Origin: an uncultured Bacteroidia bacterium
GTDB lineage: Bacteria > Bacteroidota > Bacteroidia > Bacteroidales > UBA932
Reading direction: 5' to 3'
NCBI GenBank assembly: GCA_902768665.1
Contig: CACXMA010000009.1
Span: forward strand, 75,879 to 139,878
Length of the DNA: 64,000 nucleotides
Below, in pieces: positions 24,949 through 33,725 of the stretch (its first letter is position 1; each line of letters opens with the position of its first letter). The notes below the pieces were generated by a model. It saw only the letters and a program-made list of their open reading frames with translations. It did no database searches and had not been told where the DNA came from. Made by a program: the position numbers and the translations under genes.

Positions 24949-25764
24949 TTACTCCTTTTCTTTGAAATGAATCTTCACCCGGTGGGTACGGATCGTCTCC
25001 GGGAGAGCTTCCCAGTCACCGTAACTCTCTTTCAGATAAGCCTCGGCGTTACCGGGAACCGCGAATTCGTGTCCTTCAAAGGAAGCACGTCCAAGCGGGA
25101 GCACCCAGCTCTTCGGAATGTTCGTCCAGCTGTAGAGGACGCCGTAGACAGGTGAGAAACGATCCTTCCGCCGGCCGAAAAGCCGCATCAGCGGGATGAC
25201 CAGCCAATGAAGGACGTAATAGCTAGGCACGACGACACATCTGGCAAGAAAACCGCTGCGGATCCGGTCCATAGGATGGTCCACCCAGCAGCGCTGCCAG
25301 CGTTCGGCGAGGCGGTGCAGGCAGGGAACGGCTCCGCTTTCCATCGGAAAGATGTCCACCTGTACGCCCCGGTACTCGCGGCGCTGATGCAGAAGAGAAT
25401 CCTGCTCATACTCCGAACGGAGATCCCGGAGGACATACCAGGCGCCAAAATAGCCCTTGTCCGTCCGGCGGCACTGGATGACGAATTCATCGGACGGATG
25501 CTGCTTCCGCATGATCCGCTCGAGCTTCCGGACGTCGCGGATCGGCATACACACGTCGGTGTCGTCATCCCAGGGGATGAAACCGCCATGGCGTTTCGCC
25601 CCAAGCAGAGTTCCGGAATCGAGCCAGTACGTCAGGGCGTGCTTCCGGCAGATCCGGTCGAGAAAAACGAGCATCTCAACCATCCGGAGCTGTCCTGCCC
25701 GGAGCGCCGAACCGTCGGGATTGTACTGCGCACGCAGCGCCTGCTGTTTCTGAGCCGGGATCAT
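24949..25764 (-). CDS. LicD family phosphotransferase
   Basis: A 271-residue protein with the LicD nucleotidyltransferase-fold core: YWLDSGTLLGAKRHGGFIPW followed by DDDTDVCM (metal-binding Asp residues near 65-70). LicD proteins add phosphocholine or other phospho-groups to surface glycans. It is followed by a second LicD-like gene overlapping its start by four bases. Confidence 0.88.
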   Translation of the reverse strand: MIPAQKQQALRAQYNPDGSALRAGQLRMVEMLVFLDRICRKHALTYWLDSGTLLGAKRHGGFIPWDDDTDVCMPIRDVRKLERIMRKQHPSDEFVIQCRRTDKGYFGAWYVLRDLRSEYEQDSLLHQRREYRGVQVDIFPMESGAVPCLHRLAERWQRCWVDHPMDRIRSGFLARCVVVPSYYVLHWLVIPLMRLFGRRKDRFSPVYGVLYSWTNIPKSWVLPLGRASFEGHEFAVPGNAEAYLKESYGDWEALPETIRTHRVKIHFKEKE

Positions 25765-26474
25765 GCCTGTTCCTCCTTATCGATTATGCCCTCGGCTGTC
25801 ACCTTATCCAGGAAGGCCTTAAGGTACTTTTTCTGATAGCGGCGGATAACGGCCGGGTACCAGCGTTTCGGAATCAGGGTCTTGGTCCATTCCTTGAAGC
25901 GCACGGAGAAAACCTGCACGCGGTTCATACCATAATTATAGTACTGCCGCGGGATCCGCCAGTCGCCGTAATTGAGCCGGAGGAAGCCGTCGTAATCCAC
26001 CGGACGCAGGAGCGTCATGCCCTTGAATTCGAAAGGCTCCAGCTCCCGCAGGTGCTTCTCCAGGATAAAATCCCTCGCTACGGAATAGCGCACGCGCGGG
26101 TCCGGCGTCGGATACATCACGTAGAAGTCGATGTATTCCCCCTGCCGCATGATGGAATAGAGTCCCCGCTTGTCATAGCGGATCAGCTCAAATCCGGCCT
26201 CGCGAAGCGTCCAGAGCAGGTTCCGGAGCTTCTGCTCATCCTCCGAGAACATGACGAGGTCGATATCCTCGTCCCAGAGGATGAAATTGCCGTCCCGCAC
26301 CATCCCGAGGAGGGTGCCGTAAGTCGGCGCGGCGAAAATGCCGGCCTTTTCGAGAATCGGCATCAGCGCCTTCAGGTTGTCAAGCCCCTTTTCCGGGTTC
26401 ATGACCTTATACCCGGCATAGAGCGCGACGGGGCGGTAGCGGTAGATGCCGCGGTCTGTCCTCAGCTTTGCCAT
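25761..26474 (-). CDS. Second LicD/fukutin-like phosphotransferase
   Basis: A 237-residue protein with APTYGTLLGMVRDGNFILW and DEDIDLVMF, the same metal-site pattern as LicD and fukutin. It differs much from its neighbour, so it is not a recent duplicate. The start MAKLRTDRG at 26474 overlaps the stop of the upstream GT4 gene. It probably transfers a phosphorylated group to the surface polymer. Confidence 0.85.
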   Translation of the reverse strand: MAKLRTDRGIYRYRPVALYAGYKVMNPEKGLDNLKALMPILEKAGIFAAPTYGTLLGMVRDGNFILWDEDIDLVMFSEDEQKLRNLLWTLREAGFELIRYDKRGLYSIMRQGEYIDFYVMYPTPDPRVRYSVARDFILEKHLRELEPFEFKGMTLLRPVDYDGFLRLNYGDWRIPRQYYNYGMNRVQVFSVRFKEWTKTLIPKRWYPAVIRRYQKKYLKAFLDKVTAEGIIDKEEQA

Positions 26475-27580
26475 CAGCGTTCCTCCCAGGCTTTGACGAG
26501 CGCGTCCATACGCTCGCTTAGTGAAACTTCCATACAACTTGGCCTCAGCCGGGCAAAATCCCTGGCCACAGGACATTCCGGCAGCAGCTCCGCCAACTGG
26601 CGGGCCGCCTTTTCAGGGTCATCGATATCCGCGACACGGCCGTTACGCTCGCTGACGAGACAGGCGGAACCGGCTCTGGAAGAGACCAGGGCTTTTGCAC
26701 CCGCCATCAGCGCCTCGCCCGTCACGGCGCCGAAAGCCTCCCGCCGGCTCAGCAGCAGGAGCACGTCGCAGAGGTTGTACCAGGCATAAAGCCCGTCGCC
26801 TTCGAGCCGGCCGGTGAAAACGACACGGCCACTGCATGCGCCGGCCTGCGCTTCCAGCTTTTCCCTTTCGGGACCGTCGCCGATGATGACAAGAACGCTG
26901 TCCTCCCGCTGCAGGCGACCGTATGCGTCGATGACGGCCTCCACATTCTTGAGGTCCACAAGCCGCCCGACATAGAGCAGCACGTTCCTGCCCTGCAGTC
27001 CGTATTCTTCCTCCAGGCGGGCGCTCGCCGGCAGCAGGTGGCGATAGGTCTCCCGGGCGCGGTCCTCGTCCATGATGATGGGAAGCCACTGTCCCTTTCC
27101 GAAATGATCCCGGTACCAGGCGCAGACCTCCGGCGTCACGGTGATGATGTCGTCGAGCTTTTTCGGCACGAAACTCCGCAGCCAGCGGTGGCCCTTCGAG
27201 AAGTCATTCCCGCCAAGTATCATGTCGATGCTGTCGTCGCACATGGAGACGATCTTGAATTTCTTCCTGCTGAAGCGGCGGATCCAGCGCATCTGCCAGA
27301 GGGCGAACTGGAACTCCGGAACGATGACGACGTCCGGTTTCTCCTGCCGGACCAGCTTCCCGAGGCCGCGGCAGACCGTCCGGCTCTCCGGACCGAAATG
27401 CCAGCCCTTGAGGTAGGTCGGCTTGAAACGGCACTGGGACTCTATCCACTGCGGATCATAATGCTGCTCGCTGTCCTCCCGGGAATAGAAACACATGCGC
27501 ATGCCCAGGCGTTCGGCCAGGGCATTGTACGTGTCGATCCGGTAGGGAGCGATCGATGTCCGGATGAAGAGATTGGCCAT
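26474..27580 (-). CDS. Family 4-type glycosyltransferase
   Basis: A 368-residue GT-B enzyme. The donor half contains LYVGRLVDLKNVEAVIDAY, VIIGDGPEREKLE and the REAFGAVTGEALMAGAKALV segment with the Glu pair (ExxxxxxxE-like) that marks GT4 retaining transferases. It is followed by licD-like genes and preceded by rfbC seven bases upstream. Confidence 0.9.
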   Translation of the reverse strand: MANLFIRTSIAPYRIDTYNALAERLGMRMCFYSREDSEQHYDPQWIESQCRFKPTYLKGWHFGPESRTVCRGLGKLVRQEKPDVVIVPEFQFALWQMRWIRRFSRKKFKIVSMCDDSIDMILGGNDFSKGHRWLRSFVPKKLDDIITVTPEVCAWYRDHFGKGQWLPIIMDEDRARETYRHLLPASARLEEEYGLQGRNVLLYVGRLVDLKNVEAVIDAYGRLQREDSVLVIIGDGPEREKLEAQAGACSGRVVFTGRLEGDGLYAWYNLCDVLLLLSRREAFGAVTGEALMAGAKALVSSRAGSACLVSERNGRVADIDDPEKAARQLAELLPECPVARDFARLRPSCMEVSLSERMDALVKAWEER

Positions 27581-27587
27581 AAGGGTC

Positions 27588-28151
27588 TTACGCTATAGCA
27601 ATTCCGAGGGATTCGCAGTACTGGCGGTAGGAGGGATGCGCGCTGTCCTTGGCGGAGAGGATGACCTTGTCGGCAGGGATGCGCCAGTCAATGGCGAGAT
27701 CCGGGTCGTTCCAGGCGATGGCTCCCTCTGCCTCAGGGTGGTAGAATTCGTCGCATTTATACTGGAAGATGACTTCCGGGGAAAGGACGCTGAATCCGTG
27801 GGCAAAGCCCTTGGGTATGAAGAACTGGCGGTGGTTTTCCGCGCTCAGTTCAATGGCGGCGCTGCGGCCGAAGGTCGGGGAACCGGGACGAAGGTCTACG
27901 GCGACATCGAGGACGCTGCCGAGGACCACACGCACCAGCTTGGACTGGGCATAGGGCGGTTTCTGGAAATGGAGGCCGCGGACCACGCCGTACTGGGACT
28001 TGCTTTCATTGTCCTGCACGAAGCTGATGCCGCCAAGCGCCTCGTCGAGGTCACGCAGGGAATAGGACTCAAAGAACCACCCCCTGGCGTCAGTGAACAC
28101 TTTCGGCTCGATAATCAGAAGGCCGGGTATGTCTGTTTCAATGATTTTCAT
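27588..28151 (-). CDS. rfbC: dTDP-4-dehydrorhamnose 3,5-epimerase
   Basis: A 187-residue RmlC cupin. DARGWFFESYS, QDNESKSQYGVVRGLHFQ (the His being the active base), VLGSVLDVAVDLRPGSPTFG and FIPKGFAHGFSVLS are diagnostic. It makes dTDP-4-dehydro-L-rhamnose for surface polymers. It overlaps rfbD by 14 bases. rfbA and rfbB, the first two steps, are not in the window. Confidence 0.96.
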   Translation of the reverse strand: MKIIETDIPGLLIIEPKVFTDARGWFFESYSLRDLDEALGGISFVQDNESKSQYGVVRGLHFQKPPYAQSKLVRVVLGSVLDVAVDLRPGSPTFGRSAAIELSAENHRQFFIPKGFAHGFSVLSPEVIFQYKCDEFYHPEAEGAIAWNDPDLAIDWRIPADKVILSAKDSAHPSYRQYCESLGIAIA

Positions 28152-29034
28152 CGATTCTCTTCATGCAGTTTGCCAGCGACTCGTACCAATGGGGGATGGA
28201 GACGCCGAAGGTGCGGCGGACCTTTCCCTTGTCGAGAACGCTGTAGGACGGGCGGGCGGCCTTTGTCGGATACTCGCTGCTCCGGCAGGGCCGGATATCG
28301 CAACGGTTGCCGGCGAGATCGCGGATGGCGCAGGCGAAGTCGTACCACGAGCAGACGCCCTCGTCCGTATAATGATAGATACCCTGCGGGGTAAAGTGGC
28401 GCTCAGCCACAAGGCCCGTAATCAGCCCGGCCAGATCCGCGGCCGCGGTCGGCGTGCCGATCTGGTCGAAGACGACCGAAAGGGTCTCCCGCTCGGCCGT
28501 AAGCCGCATCATGGTCTTGACGAAATTCTTGCCGTAAGGGGAATAGAGCCACGCCGTCCGGAAGATCAGGTAGCGGCAGCCCGAGTCGGTAACGGCTTTC
28601 TCGCCGAGGAGCTTGGTCGCGCCGTAGACGCCGAGGGGGGCTGTAGGCCAGTCCTCGGGATAGGGCTCGCTGCGGTCGCCGTGGAAGACGTAATCCGTCG
28701 AGATGTGGATCAGGACGGCGTCCCGCTCCTTTGCGACAAGGGCGAGGTTCGCGGCGGCGCGGTGGTTGAGGAGATCGGCCATGGCGGTATCGCTCTCGGC
28801 GCGCTCGACATCGGTATAGGCGGCGCAGTTGACGATGACGTCCACATGCTCGCTCTCGCAGACCAGACGGACCGCATCGATGTCCGTGATGTCCAGATAG
28901 AGGGTCTCCTCCCCGGGAAGACGGCTTACGTCGGAAAAGAGGTAGCGGGGACCGTCCGGCAGGACCCGGCGACGGATTTCCCGCCCGAGCTGACCGTTCG
29001 CACCGGTCACAAGGATATGCAGTTTCCTGGCCAT
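28138..29034 (-). CDS. rfbD: dTDP-4-dehydrorhamnose reductase
   Basis: A 298-residue short-chain dehydrogenase of the RmlD type: VTGANGQLGREIRRR near the N-terminus for NAD(P)H, the STDYVFHGD segment, and catalytic YGATKLLGE (YxxxK). It gives dTDP-L-rhamnose, so rhamnose is likely part of the polymer. It lies one base after the PHP phosphatase gene. Confidence 0.95.
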   Translation of the reverse strand: MARKLHILVTGANGQLGREIRRRVLPDGPRYLFSDVSRLPGEETLYLDITDIDAVRLVCESEHVDVIVNCAAYTDVERAESDTAMADLLNHRAAANLALVAKERDAVLIHISTDYVFHGDRSEPYPEDWPTAPLGVYGATKLLGEKAVTDSGCRYLIFRTAWLYSPYGKNFVKTMMRLTAERETLSVVFDQIGTPTAAADLAGLITGLVAERHFTPQGIYHYTDEGVCSWYDFACAIRDLAGNRCDIRPCRSSEYPTKAARPSYSVLDKGKVRRTFGVSIPHWYESLANCMKRIDENH

Positions 29035-29035
29035 A

Positions 29036-29749
29036 CTATCTGTCCATCAGCGGGCGCAGCAGCGCCACCGTCTTGGTTTTCAACACCTTCTCCTCGTAGT
29101 GACGGGCAATCATCGACTCCCGGTGGCAGTCGGAACCAGTCATCTCATACCAGCCGCGGCCGAGGAAATCCTGGGCCTTCGCCTGGACGGCGGGACCGTA
29201 ATAGCCGATCAGCGACGGGAGGTTGAGCTGGAAGAGGATGCCCATCTGACGAAGCCTGCGATAGTCCGACTCGCGCATGTAGTGGTAGCGTTCCGGGTGC
29301 GCCAGGACGGGGCGGTATCCCTTGGACAGGGTCTTCCGGAGGGTCCCGAACAGGTCCATCGGAGGGGCCATCGTCGATGTCTCGACGAGCACCCTGTCTT
29401 CTCCGTGCAGCAGCAGGTCGCCGGCTGCGAGACGCTCTTCATAGAGGTTGTCCATCATGTACTCGGCGGCGAGCCGGAGCTCGATTCCGCCCTTGTATTC
29501 CTCCCCTTTCAGGCGCTCGAAGCGCTCCTGAAGGCCCTCCGTCGTGTTGGGGACATCCTCCATGATGTGGGGAGTCAGCCACAGACGGCGAAGGCCCGCC
29601 TCCTCCATGCGGGAAAGGATGGACAGCGACTCGTCCAGGGTCCGGACACCGTCGTCCACGCCGTAGAGAAGGTGGCTGTGGTTGTCGGTGCCGCCCCGAA
29701 GCAGGTCGCTGCCGATGAGGGATTTTTTACCGCCGAAGAGGGAAAACAT
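29036..29749 (-). CDS. PHP-family tyrosine-protein phosphatase (CpsB/YwqE type)
   Basis: A 237-residue PHP-fold phosphatase. The metal-binding motifs are DNHSHLLYGVDDG (HxH) near residue 23, a LTPHIME block, the LRLAAEYMMD block and TGSDCHRE near the C-terminus. Such enzymes dephosphorylate the tyrosine tail of the chain-length kinase, here the wzc product encoded just upstream, and so set polymer length. Confidence 0.9.
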   Translation of the reverse strand: MFSLFGGKKSLIGSDLLRGGTDNHSHLLYGVDDGVRTLDESLSILSRMEEAGLRRLWLTPHIMEDVPNTTEGLQERFERLKGEEYKGGIELRLAAEYMMDNLYEERLAAGDLLLHGEDRVLVETSTMAPPMDLFGTLRKTLSKGYRPVLAHPERYHYMRESDYRRLRQMGILFQLNLPSLIGYYGPAVQAKAQDFLGRGWYEMTGSDCHRESMIARHYEEKVLKTKTVALLRPLMDR

Positions 29750-29765
29750 ACCGGTCCCTCCTCAG

Positions 29766-32237
29766 TTATTTCTTGTGGCTCCGGTGGTGCTTGTGGCCTT
29801 CTTCCGATTCTTCCGTGTTGCCGTAGCCGTAACCATAGCCATAGCCGTAGCCATAACCATAGCCGTAACCGTAGCCGTAGCCGTAACCATATCCGCCGTT
29901 GTGGTGGTATTCCATACCGTTGAGGATAATGGCCATGCGGTTGAAACGGCCGGTCTGGTACATCTCTTCCACGGCCGGGAGGGCGCGCTTGTCGAAGAGA
30001 CCGTATCGCATCACAATGATGGTGATGTCGGCGACCGGGGCGATGATGGCGGTATCGGCCACCATGTCGATCGGAGCGCAGTCGAGGAAGATGTACTTGT
30101 ACTCGCTGCGGAGGGACCCGATCAGCTGCTGGAAGCGCTCGGAGTCGAGGAGCTCGGCCGGGTTCGGCGGCAGGGAGCCGACGGAGATCAGGTCGAGATT
30201 CTCGCTGACATGCTGGATGATGTCGCTGACGGAAGAAACCTTGCCGCTCAGGTAGGCGGACACGCCTTCATTGTTGAGGTCGAGGGCCTTGCCCAGGGTA
30301 CCCTTGCGGAGGTCGAGGTCGACGAGGATCGTCTTTCCGCCCTTGAGCGCCATGGAAGCGGCCAGGTTGAGGATGTTGAAGGTCTTACCGGCGTTCGGGT
30401 TGTAGGAGGTGAGCATGATGACATGGCTCGGCTTTCCGTCCGAACGGGTCATCGTATCGAGGTTGGTACGAAGGACGCGGAAGGACTCGTTGATCATGTC
30501 GCGCTTGCCGCTCTGGACAAGGATGGCGGTATTGTCATGATCGAAAGTACCCCTGCGCAGGCGACGCAGGAAACCGCGTTTTTTATTGAGCTGCGGCACC
30601 TCGGCGAGGAACGGAACGCTCAGGCGGCTGAGGTCGCTGCGGCCCTTGACCGTCGTGTCGAGCACACGGCTGAGGTAGATGATGGCGAACGGGATGCCGA
30701 AACCGAGTACGAAAGCCACCAGATAGATCATCAGGTTGTTCGGCGAGACGGGCTTGTTGCCGGCGGACGGGCGCACGATCGTGCGGGTGATACCGACGGT
30801 AAGGTTGCTCTGGAGCTCGTTCTCCTCGCGTTTCTGGAGCAGGAAGGTATAGAGGGTTTCCTTGACCTTCTGCTGACGTTCGATGGAAAGGAGCTCGAGT
30901 TCCTGGCCGGAAGTCGAGGCGATGCGGCGGAGAATGTCCTTCTCCTGGGCCTCGATCTTGTCGTACTCCATCTGGAGCGTGGCGATGAGGTTGTCGATGC
31001 TGCGGCCGATGGCGACGCGGAGGGCGTCGAGGCTGGTGTTCATATCCACGACGAGCGGGTTCGACGCGGAACTCACGCTCAGCATGCGGTCGCGCTCGAG
31101 GATGATCTTGTTGTACTCGCTGATCTGGGAGGCAATGGCAGAACTCTCGAGACCGGTGTCGCCCGGAATCATGTCGTCGGCGTGGGTCGGATCGGAGAGG
31201 CGCTCGCGGATCGCCTTGGCGATGGAGAGCTGGTTCGAGACCTCGAAGTTGCGGGAAGCATACTGGGAGGATTCCTGGAGGTACTTCTCGGAGAGGGATT
31301 CGATGTTGGTCAGCTGGTGCGTGGACTTGTAGTCCTTGATGCTGTTCTCGATACCGCCGAGTTCCTTTTCGATGACGATGAGACGCTCGTTGATGAACTG
31401 GGAGGTATTGCGGGTCGCCTTGTTCTTGTTCTCGATCCAGACCTCGTCATAGACATCGAGGAGCGTCGAGAGGATCAGTTCCGCACGCAGCGGGAAACGG
31501 TCCTTGAGGGACAGTACGATGACGGAGGACTGCTTGCTGGACGGAGCGACGTCCAGGGCGGCGCAGAAGCGGCGGGCCATGGACTTGGCATTGACCCAGG
31601 AGACCGTCAGCATACGGTTCCACTTCTCGGTATTGGCCGTGCGGGCCATCACGACGCGGCCGACCGGCGTATCGAGGGTATCACCGAACACGCCGGTGAC
31701 TGGCTCCTCGTTGAGCGGCTTGCCGTTGGCGACGAAATCATTCAGTATAAACGTCTTGTCATCCTTCTTCTTCGTCGAGAAGGAGAAACTTCCCGTGACC
31801 GCGGTCTCGATGAGGTTCATGCGGATCGGGGTGTCGAGGTAGTGCTCGCGGTCGCGGAGAAACTCGTGCTCGGAGTAGCTCGTTTCGAGGCCGAGGCGCT
31901 CGACGACGATCTGCATGAGGTCCGGAGAGGAGAATGCCTCGATCTCGTTGTCGACGTTCGTGCCGCCGCCGTAAGCACGGGAGCGGGTGCCGACGATGCT
32001 CGTCAGGTCGCGCATCGTCGAGGACTGCGTATCCTCATCGATGATGACCTTGGCCGAGGCCTGGTAGGTCGGAGGGGTCTTGTAGAGGTAGAGCTTCGCC
32101 AGACAGAAACACAGGACAAGGGAAAGGAGGTACCACCATTTGTAGTTCCAGAACATTCTCCAGATGTCGGCCAGCTGGATGGAAGATTCTTCTTTCTGGA
32201 TTTTCTCTACGGAAGGGTTCTTAACTTCTTCTGCCAT
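29766..32237 (-). CDS. Wzc-type polysaccharide copolymerase and tyrosine kinase
   Basis: An 823-residue inner-membrane protein. A Wzz domain and first helix (WYLLSLVLCFCLAKLYLY) are followed by a long periplasmic coiled-coil part, a second helix near residue 510, and a cytosolic BY-kinase domain with Walker A YNPNAGKT, Walker A' LVDLDLRKG and a FLDCAP Walker B. The C-terminus ends in twelve Gly-Tyr pairs (29819-29890) and a His-rich tip, the site of autophosphorylation. It controls chain length and export together with Wza. Confidence 0.95.
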   Translation of the reverse strand: MAEEVKNPSVEKIQKEESSIQLADIWRMFWNYKWWYLLSLVLCFCLAKLYLYKTPPTYQASAKVIIDEDTQSSTMRDLTSIVGTRSRAYGGGTNVDNEIEAFSSPDLMQIVVERLGLETSYSEHEFLRDREHYLDTPIRMNLIETAVTGSFSFSTKKKDDKTFILNDFVANGKPLNEEPVTGVFGDTLDTPVGRVVMARTANTEKWNRMLTVSWVNAKSMARRFCAALDVAPSSKQSSVIVLSLKDRFPLRAELILSTLLDVYDEVWIENKNKATRNTSQFINERLIVIEKELGGIENSIKDYKSTHQLTNIESLSEKYLQESSQYASRNFEVSNQLSIAKAIRERLSDPTHADDMIPGDTGLESSAIASQISEYNKIILERDRMLSVSSASNPLVVDMNTSLDALRVAIGRSIDNLIATLQMEYDKIEAQEKDILRRIASTSGQELELLSIERQQKVKETLYTFLLQKREENELQSNLTVGITRTIVRPSAGNKPVSPNNLMIYLVAFVLGFGIPFAIIYLSRVLDTTVKGRSDLSRLSVPFLAEVPQLNKKRGFLRRLRRGTFDHDNTAILVQSGKRDMINESFRVLRTNLDTMTRSDGKPSHVIMLTSYNPNAGKTFNILNLAASMALKGGKTILVDLDLRKGTLGKALDLNNEGVSAYLSGKVSSVSDIIQHVSENLDLISVGSLPPNPAELLDSERFQQLIGSLRSEYKYIFLDCAPIDMVADTAIIAPVADITIIVMRYGLFDKRALPAVEEMYQTGRFNRMAIILNGMEYHHNGGYGYGYGYGYGYGYGYGYGYGYGYGNTEESEEGHKHHRSHKK

Positions 32238-32261
32238 AAGACTTGGGCTTATCGGGAAAAA

Positions 32262-33092
32262 TTAATTATTGCTCTTGCTTCGATTCTCGAGAGTCACGAT
32301 CAGGGTCACGAGAGACATGGAAACGCTGGACAGGGAAATCCAGAAGGAACCGGACTTGAAGTAGTTCTCGTTGATCGTGGACTGGCCGGCACGGACGCTG
32401 TTCGGGACGACATAGATGATGTCGTTCTGCTGGAGGTAGTAGGCCGGGGATTTGAAAATCTCGGAGTCGCGGAGGTCGAGCACGAAGACCGTGCGCTCGC
32501 CGCCCTGCTCGCGGGTTACCTTCACCGTGGGACGCTCACCGTAGATCGTAAGGTCGCCGGCAAGGGAAAGGGCCTGGAAGAGGTTGACCTTGTCGCCGGT
32601 GATCGTGTAGGTGCCGGGGCGGGCGACTTCACCGAGGATGGAGATGCGGAAGTTCATGAACTCGACGGTCACGACCGGGTCGTTGACAAAGCCTCTGGAG
32701 GAAATCTCTTCAGCGATCTTGTTCTGGAGCTCCCAGCGGGTCAGGCCGGCCACTTCGAGGCGGCCGATCTGCGGGAAGTTGATAAAGCCGTCGTTGTCCA
32801 CGACATAACCGGACAGGCGCTGGGAAACGCCACCTGCGGTGGAGGCGATTTCGGAACCGGCGGCATAGGAGACGATCGGCAGGTTGAACTGCGCGGCGAG
32901 CTCCGGGACGCGGCAGGACACCACGATGGAGAGCTGGTCCTTCGGCTGGATCACGATGCCCTGATGGTCGACCATGGGCATACTCGTCGTCTCTTCTATG
33001 TCCTGGAGGTAATTAATCTTCTTCCAGGTGTCGCAGGAGGCCGCGGAAAACACGAGCGCTGCGAGCACGCAGAATTGGAAAATTTTCTTCAT
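32262..33092 (-). CDS. Wza-type polysaccharide export lipoprotein
   Basis: A 276-residue outer-membrane lipoprotein (signal ending SAASC). It holds the polysaccharide export domain (KPKDQLSIVVSCRVPELAAQF and DPVVTVEFMNFRISILGEVARPG) and an SLBB-like domain (GDKVNLFQALSLAGDL), with a final hydrophobic helix (MSLVTLIVTL). The ATG at 33092 opens the signal peptide; a longer start would overlap the promoter. It heads the operon. Confidence 0.93.
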   Translation of the reverse strand: MKKIFQFCVLAALVFSAASCDTWKKINYLQDIEETTSMPMVDHQGIVIQPKDQLSIVVSCRVPELAAQFNLPIVSYAAGSEIASTAGGVSQRLSGYVVDNDGFINFPQIGRLEVAGLTRWELQNKIAEEISSRGFVNDPVVTVEFMNFRISILGEVARPGTYTITGDKVNLFQALSLAGDLTIYGERPTVKVTREQGGERTVFVLDLRDSEIFKSPAYYLQQNDIIYVVPNSVRAGQSTINENYFKSGSFWISLSSVSMSLVTLIVTLENRSKSNN

Positions 33093-33121
33093 ATCGTTGT
33101 ATTTATTGTTAGCTTGCCGTA

Positions 33122-33180
33122 TGTGCCCAAATTGGCACAATAAGTATGCAAATTTAATCATTTATTTACGGGTTTCCAAA
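33122..33180 (-). promoter_or_regulatory. Capsule operon promoter and leader inverted repeat
   Basis: On the minus strand TTTG (33177-33180) and TAAATTTG (33149-33156) are 20 bases apart. Just past the expected start point lies TGTGCC-N6-GGCACA (33122-33139), which could be an operator or a 5' hairpin. The wza ATG follows 30 bases later. Confidence 0.6.
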
Positions 33181-33242
33181 TAATCGCTGCGAAGAATTCG
33201 GGCGGATTGATTATATTTGCAGACGGAAAGAGCATTATCGGG

Positions 33243-33725
33243 ATGGACAGACCTGTCATATATCTCTTTACGGACGGAGCGGCGAGCGGCAATCCCGGCC
33301 CCGGCGGCTTTGGCGTCGTACTCCGCTGCGGCAGCTATGAAAAGGAGCTCTCCGGAGGGTTTGCCCTGACGACGAACAACCGCATGGAACTGCTGGCCGT
33401 CATCACCGGTCTCGAGGCGATCCGCTGGGAAAACGCTCATGTAGAAGTATATAGCGACTCTTCCTATGTGGTCAACGCCGTGACCGAGGGCTGGCTGGAG
33501 AACTGGAAACGGACGGGCTTCGCAAAGAAGAAAAACGCCGACCTGTGGCTTCGCTACGATGCCGTCGCCCGGCGCCACCGCATCGCCTTCCACTGGATCA
33601 AGGGCCACGCCGGCCACCCCGAGAACGAACGCTGCGACGCCCTTGCCGTCGCGGCCCGCTCCCTCCCCTCGCTCCCCCGGGACGAGGGTTACCTGAACGA
33701 AACGAAAACAGATACATTGCTATGA
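33243..33725 (+). CDS. rnhA: Ribonuclease HI
   Basis: A 160-residue RNase H. Active-site acidic residues are in YLFTDGAASGNPGPGG, NNRMELLA, EVYSDSSYVV and ERCDALA, and the handle loop WIKGHAGHPENE is present. It cuts RNA in RNA-DNA hybrids. A TATATTTG box lies at 33212-33219. It overlaps pdxA by four bases. Confidence 0.96.
   Translation: MDRPVIYLFTDGAASGNPGPGGFGVVLRCGSYEKELSGGFALTTNNRMELLAVITGLEAIRWENAHVEVYSDSSYVVNAVTEGWLENWKRTGFAKKKNADLWLRYDAVARRHRIAFHWIKGHAGHPENERCDALAVAARSLPSLPRDEGYLNETKTDTLL

Noticed and set aside
20116-33092. Prophage or integrated mobile island carrying the capsule genes
   Set aside because: No integrase, terminase, structural genes or attachment repeats are seen; flanking genes are chromosomal housekeeping types.
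29682-33143. 1153-residue open frame opposite wzc and wza
   Set aside because: An antisense shadow caused by high GC at third positions; Gly/Val/Asp/Arg-rich, while the minus-strand genes have clear motifs.
33122-33150. Sigma-54 promoter near TTGGCAC upstream of rnhA
   Set aside because: The downstream GC is two bases out of place, and a normal TATATTTG box serves rnhA.
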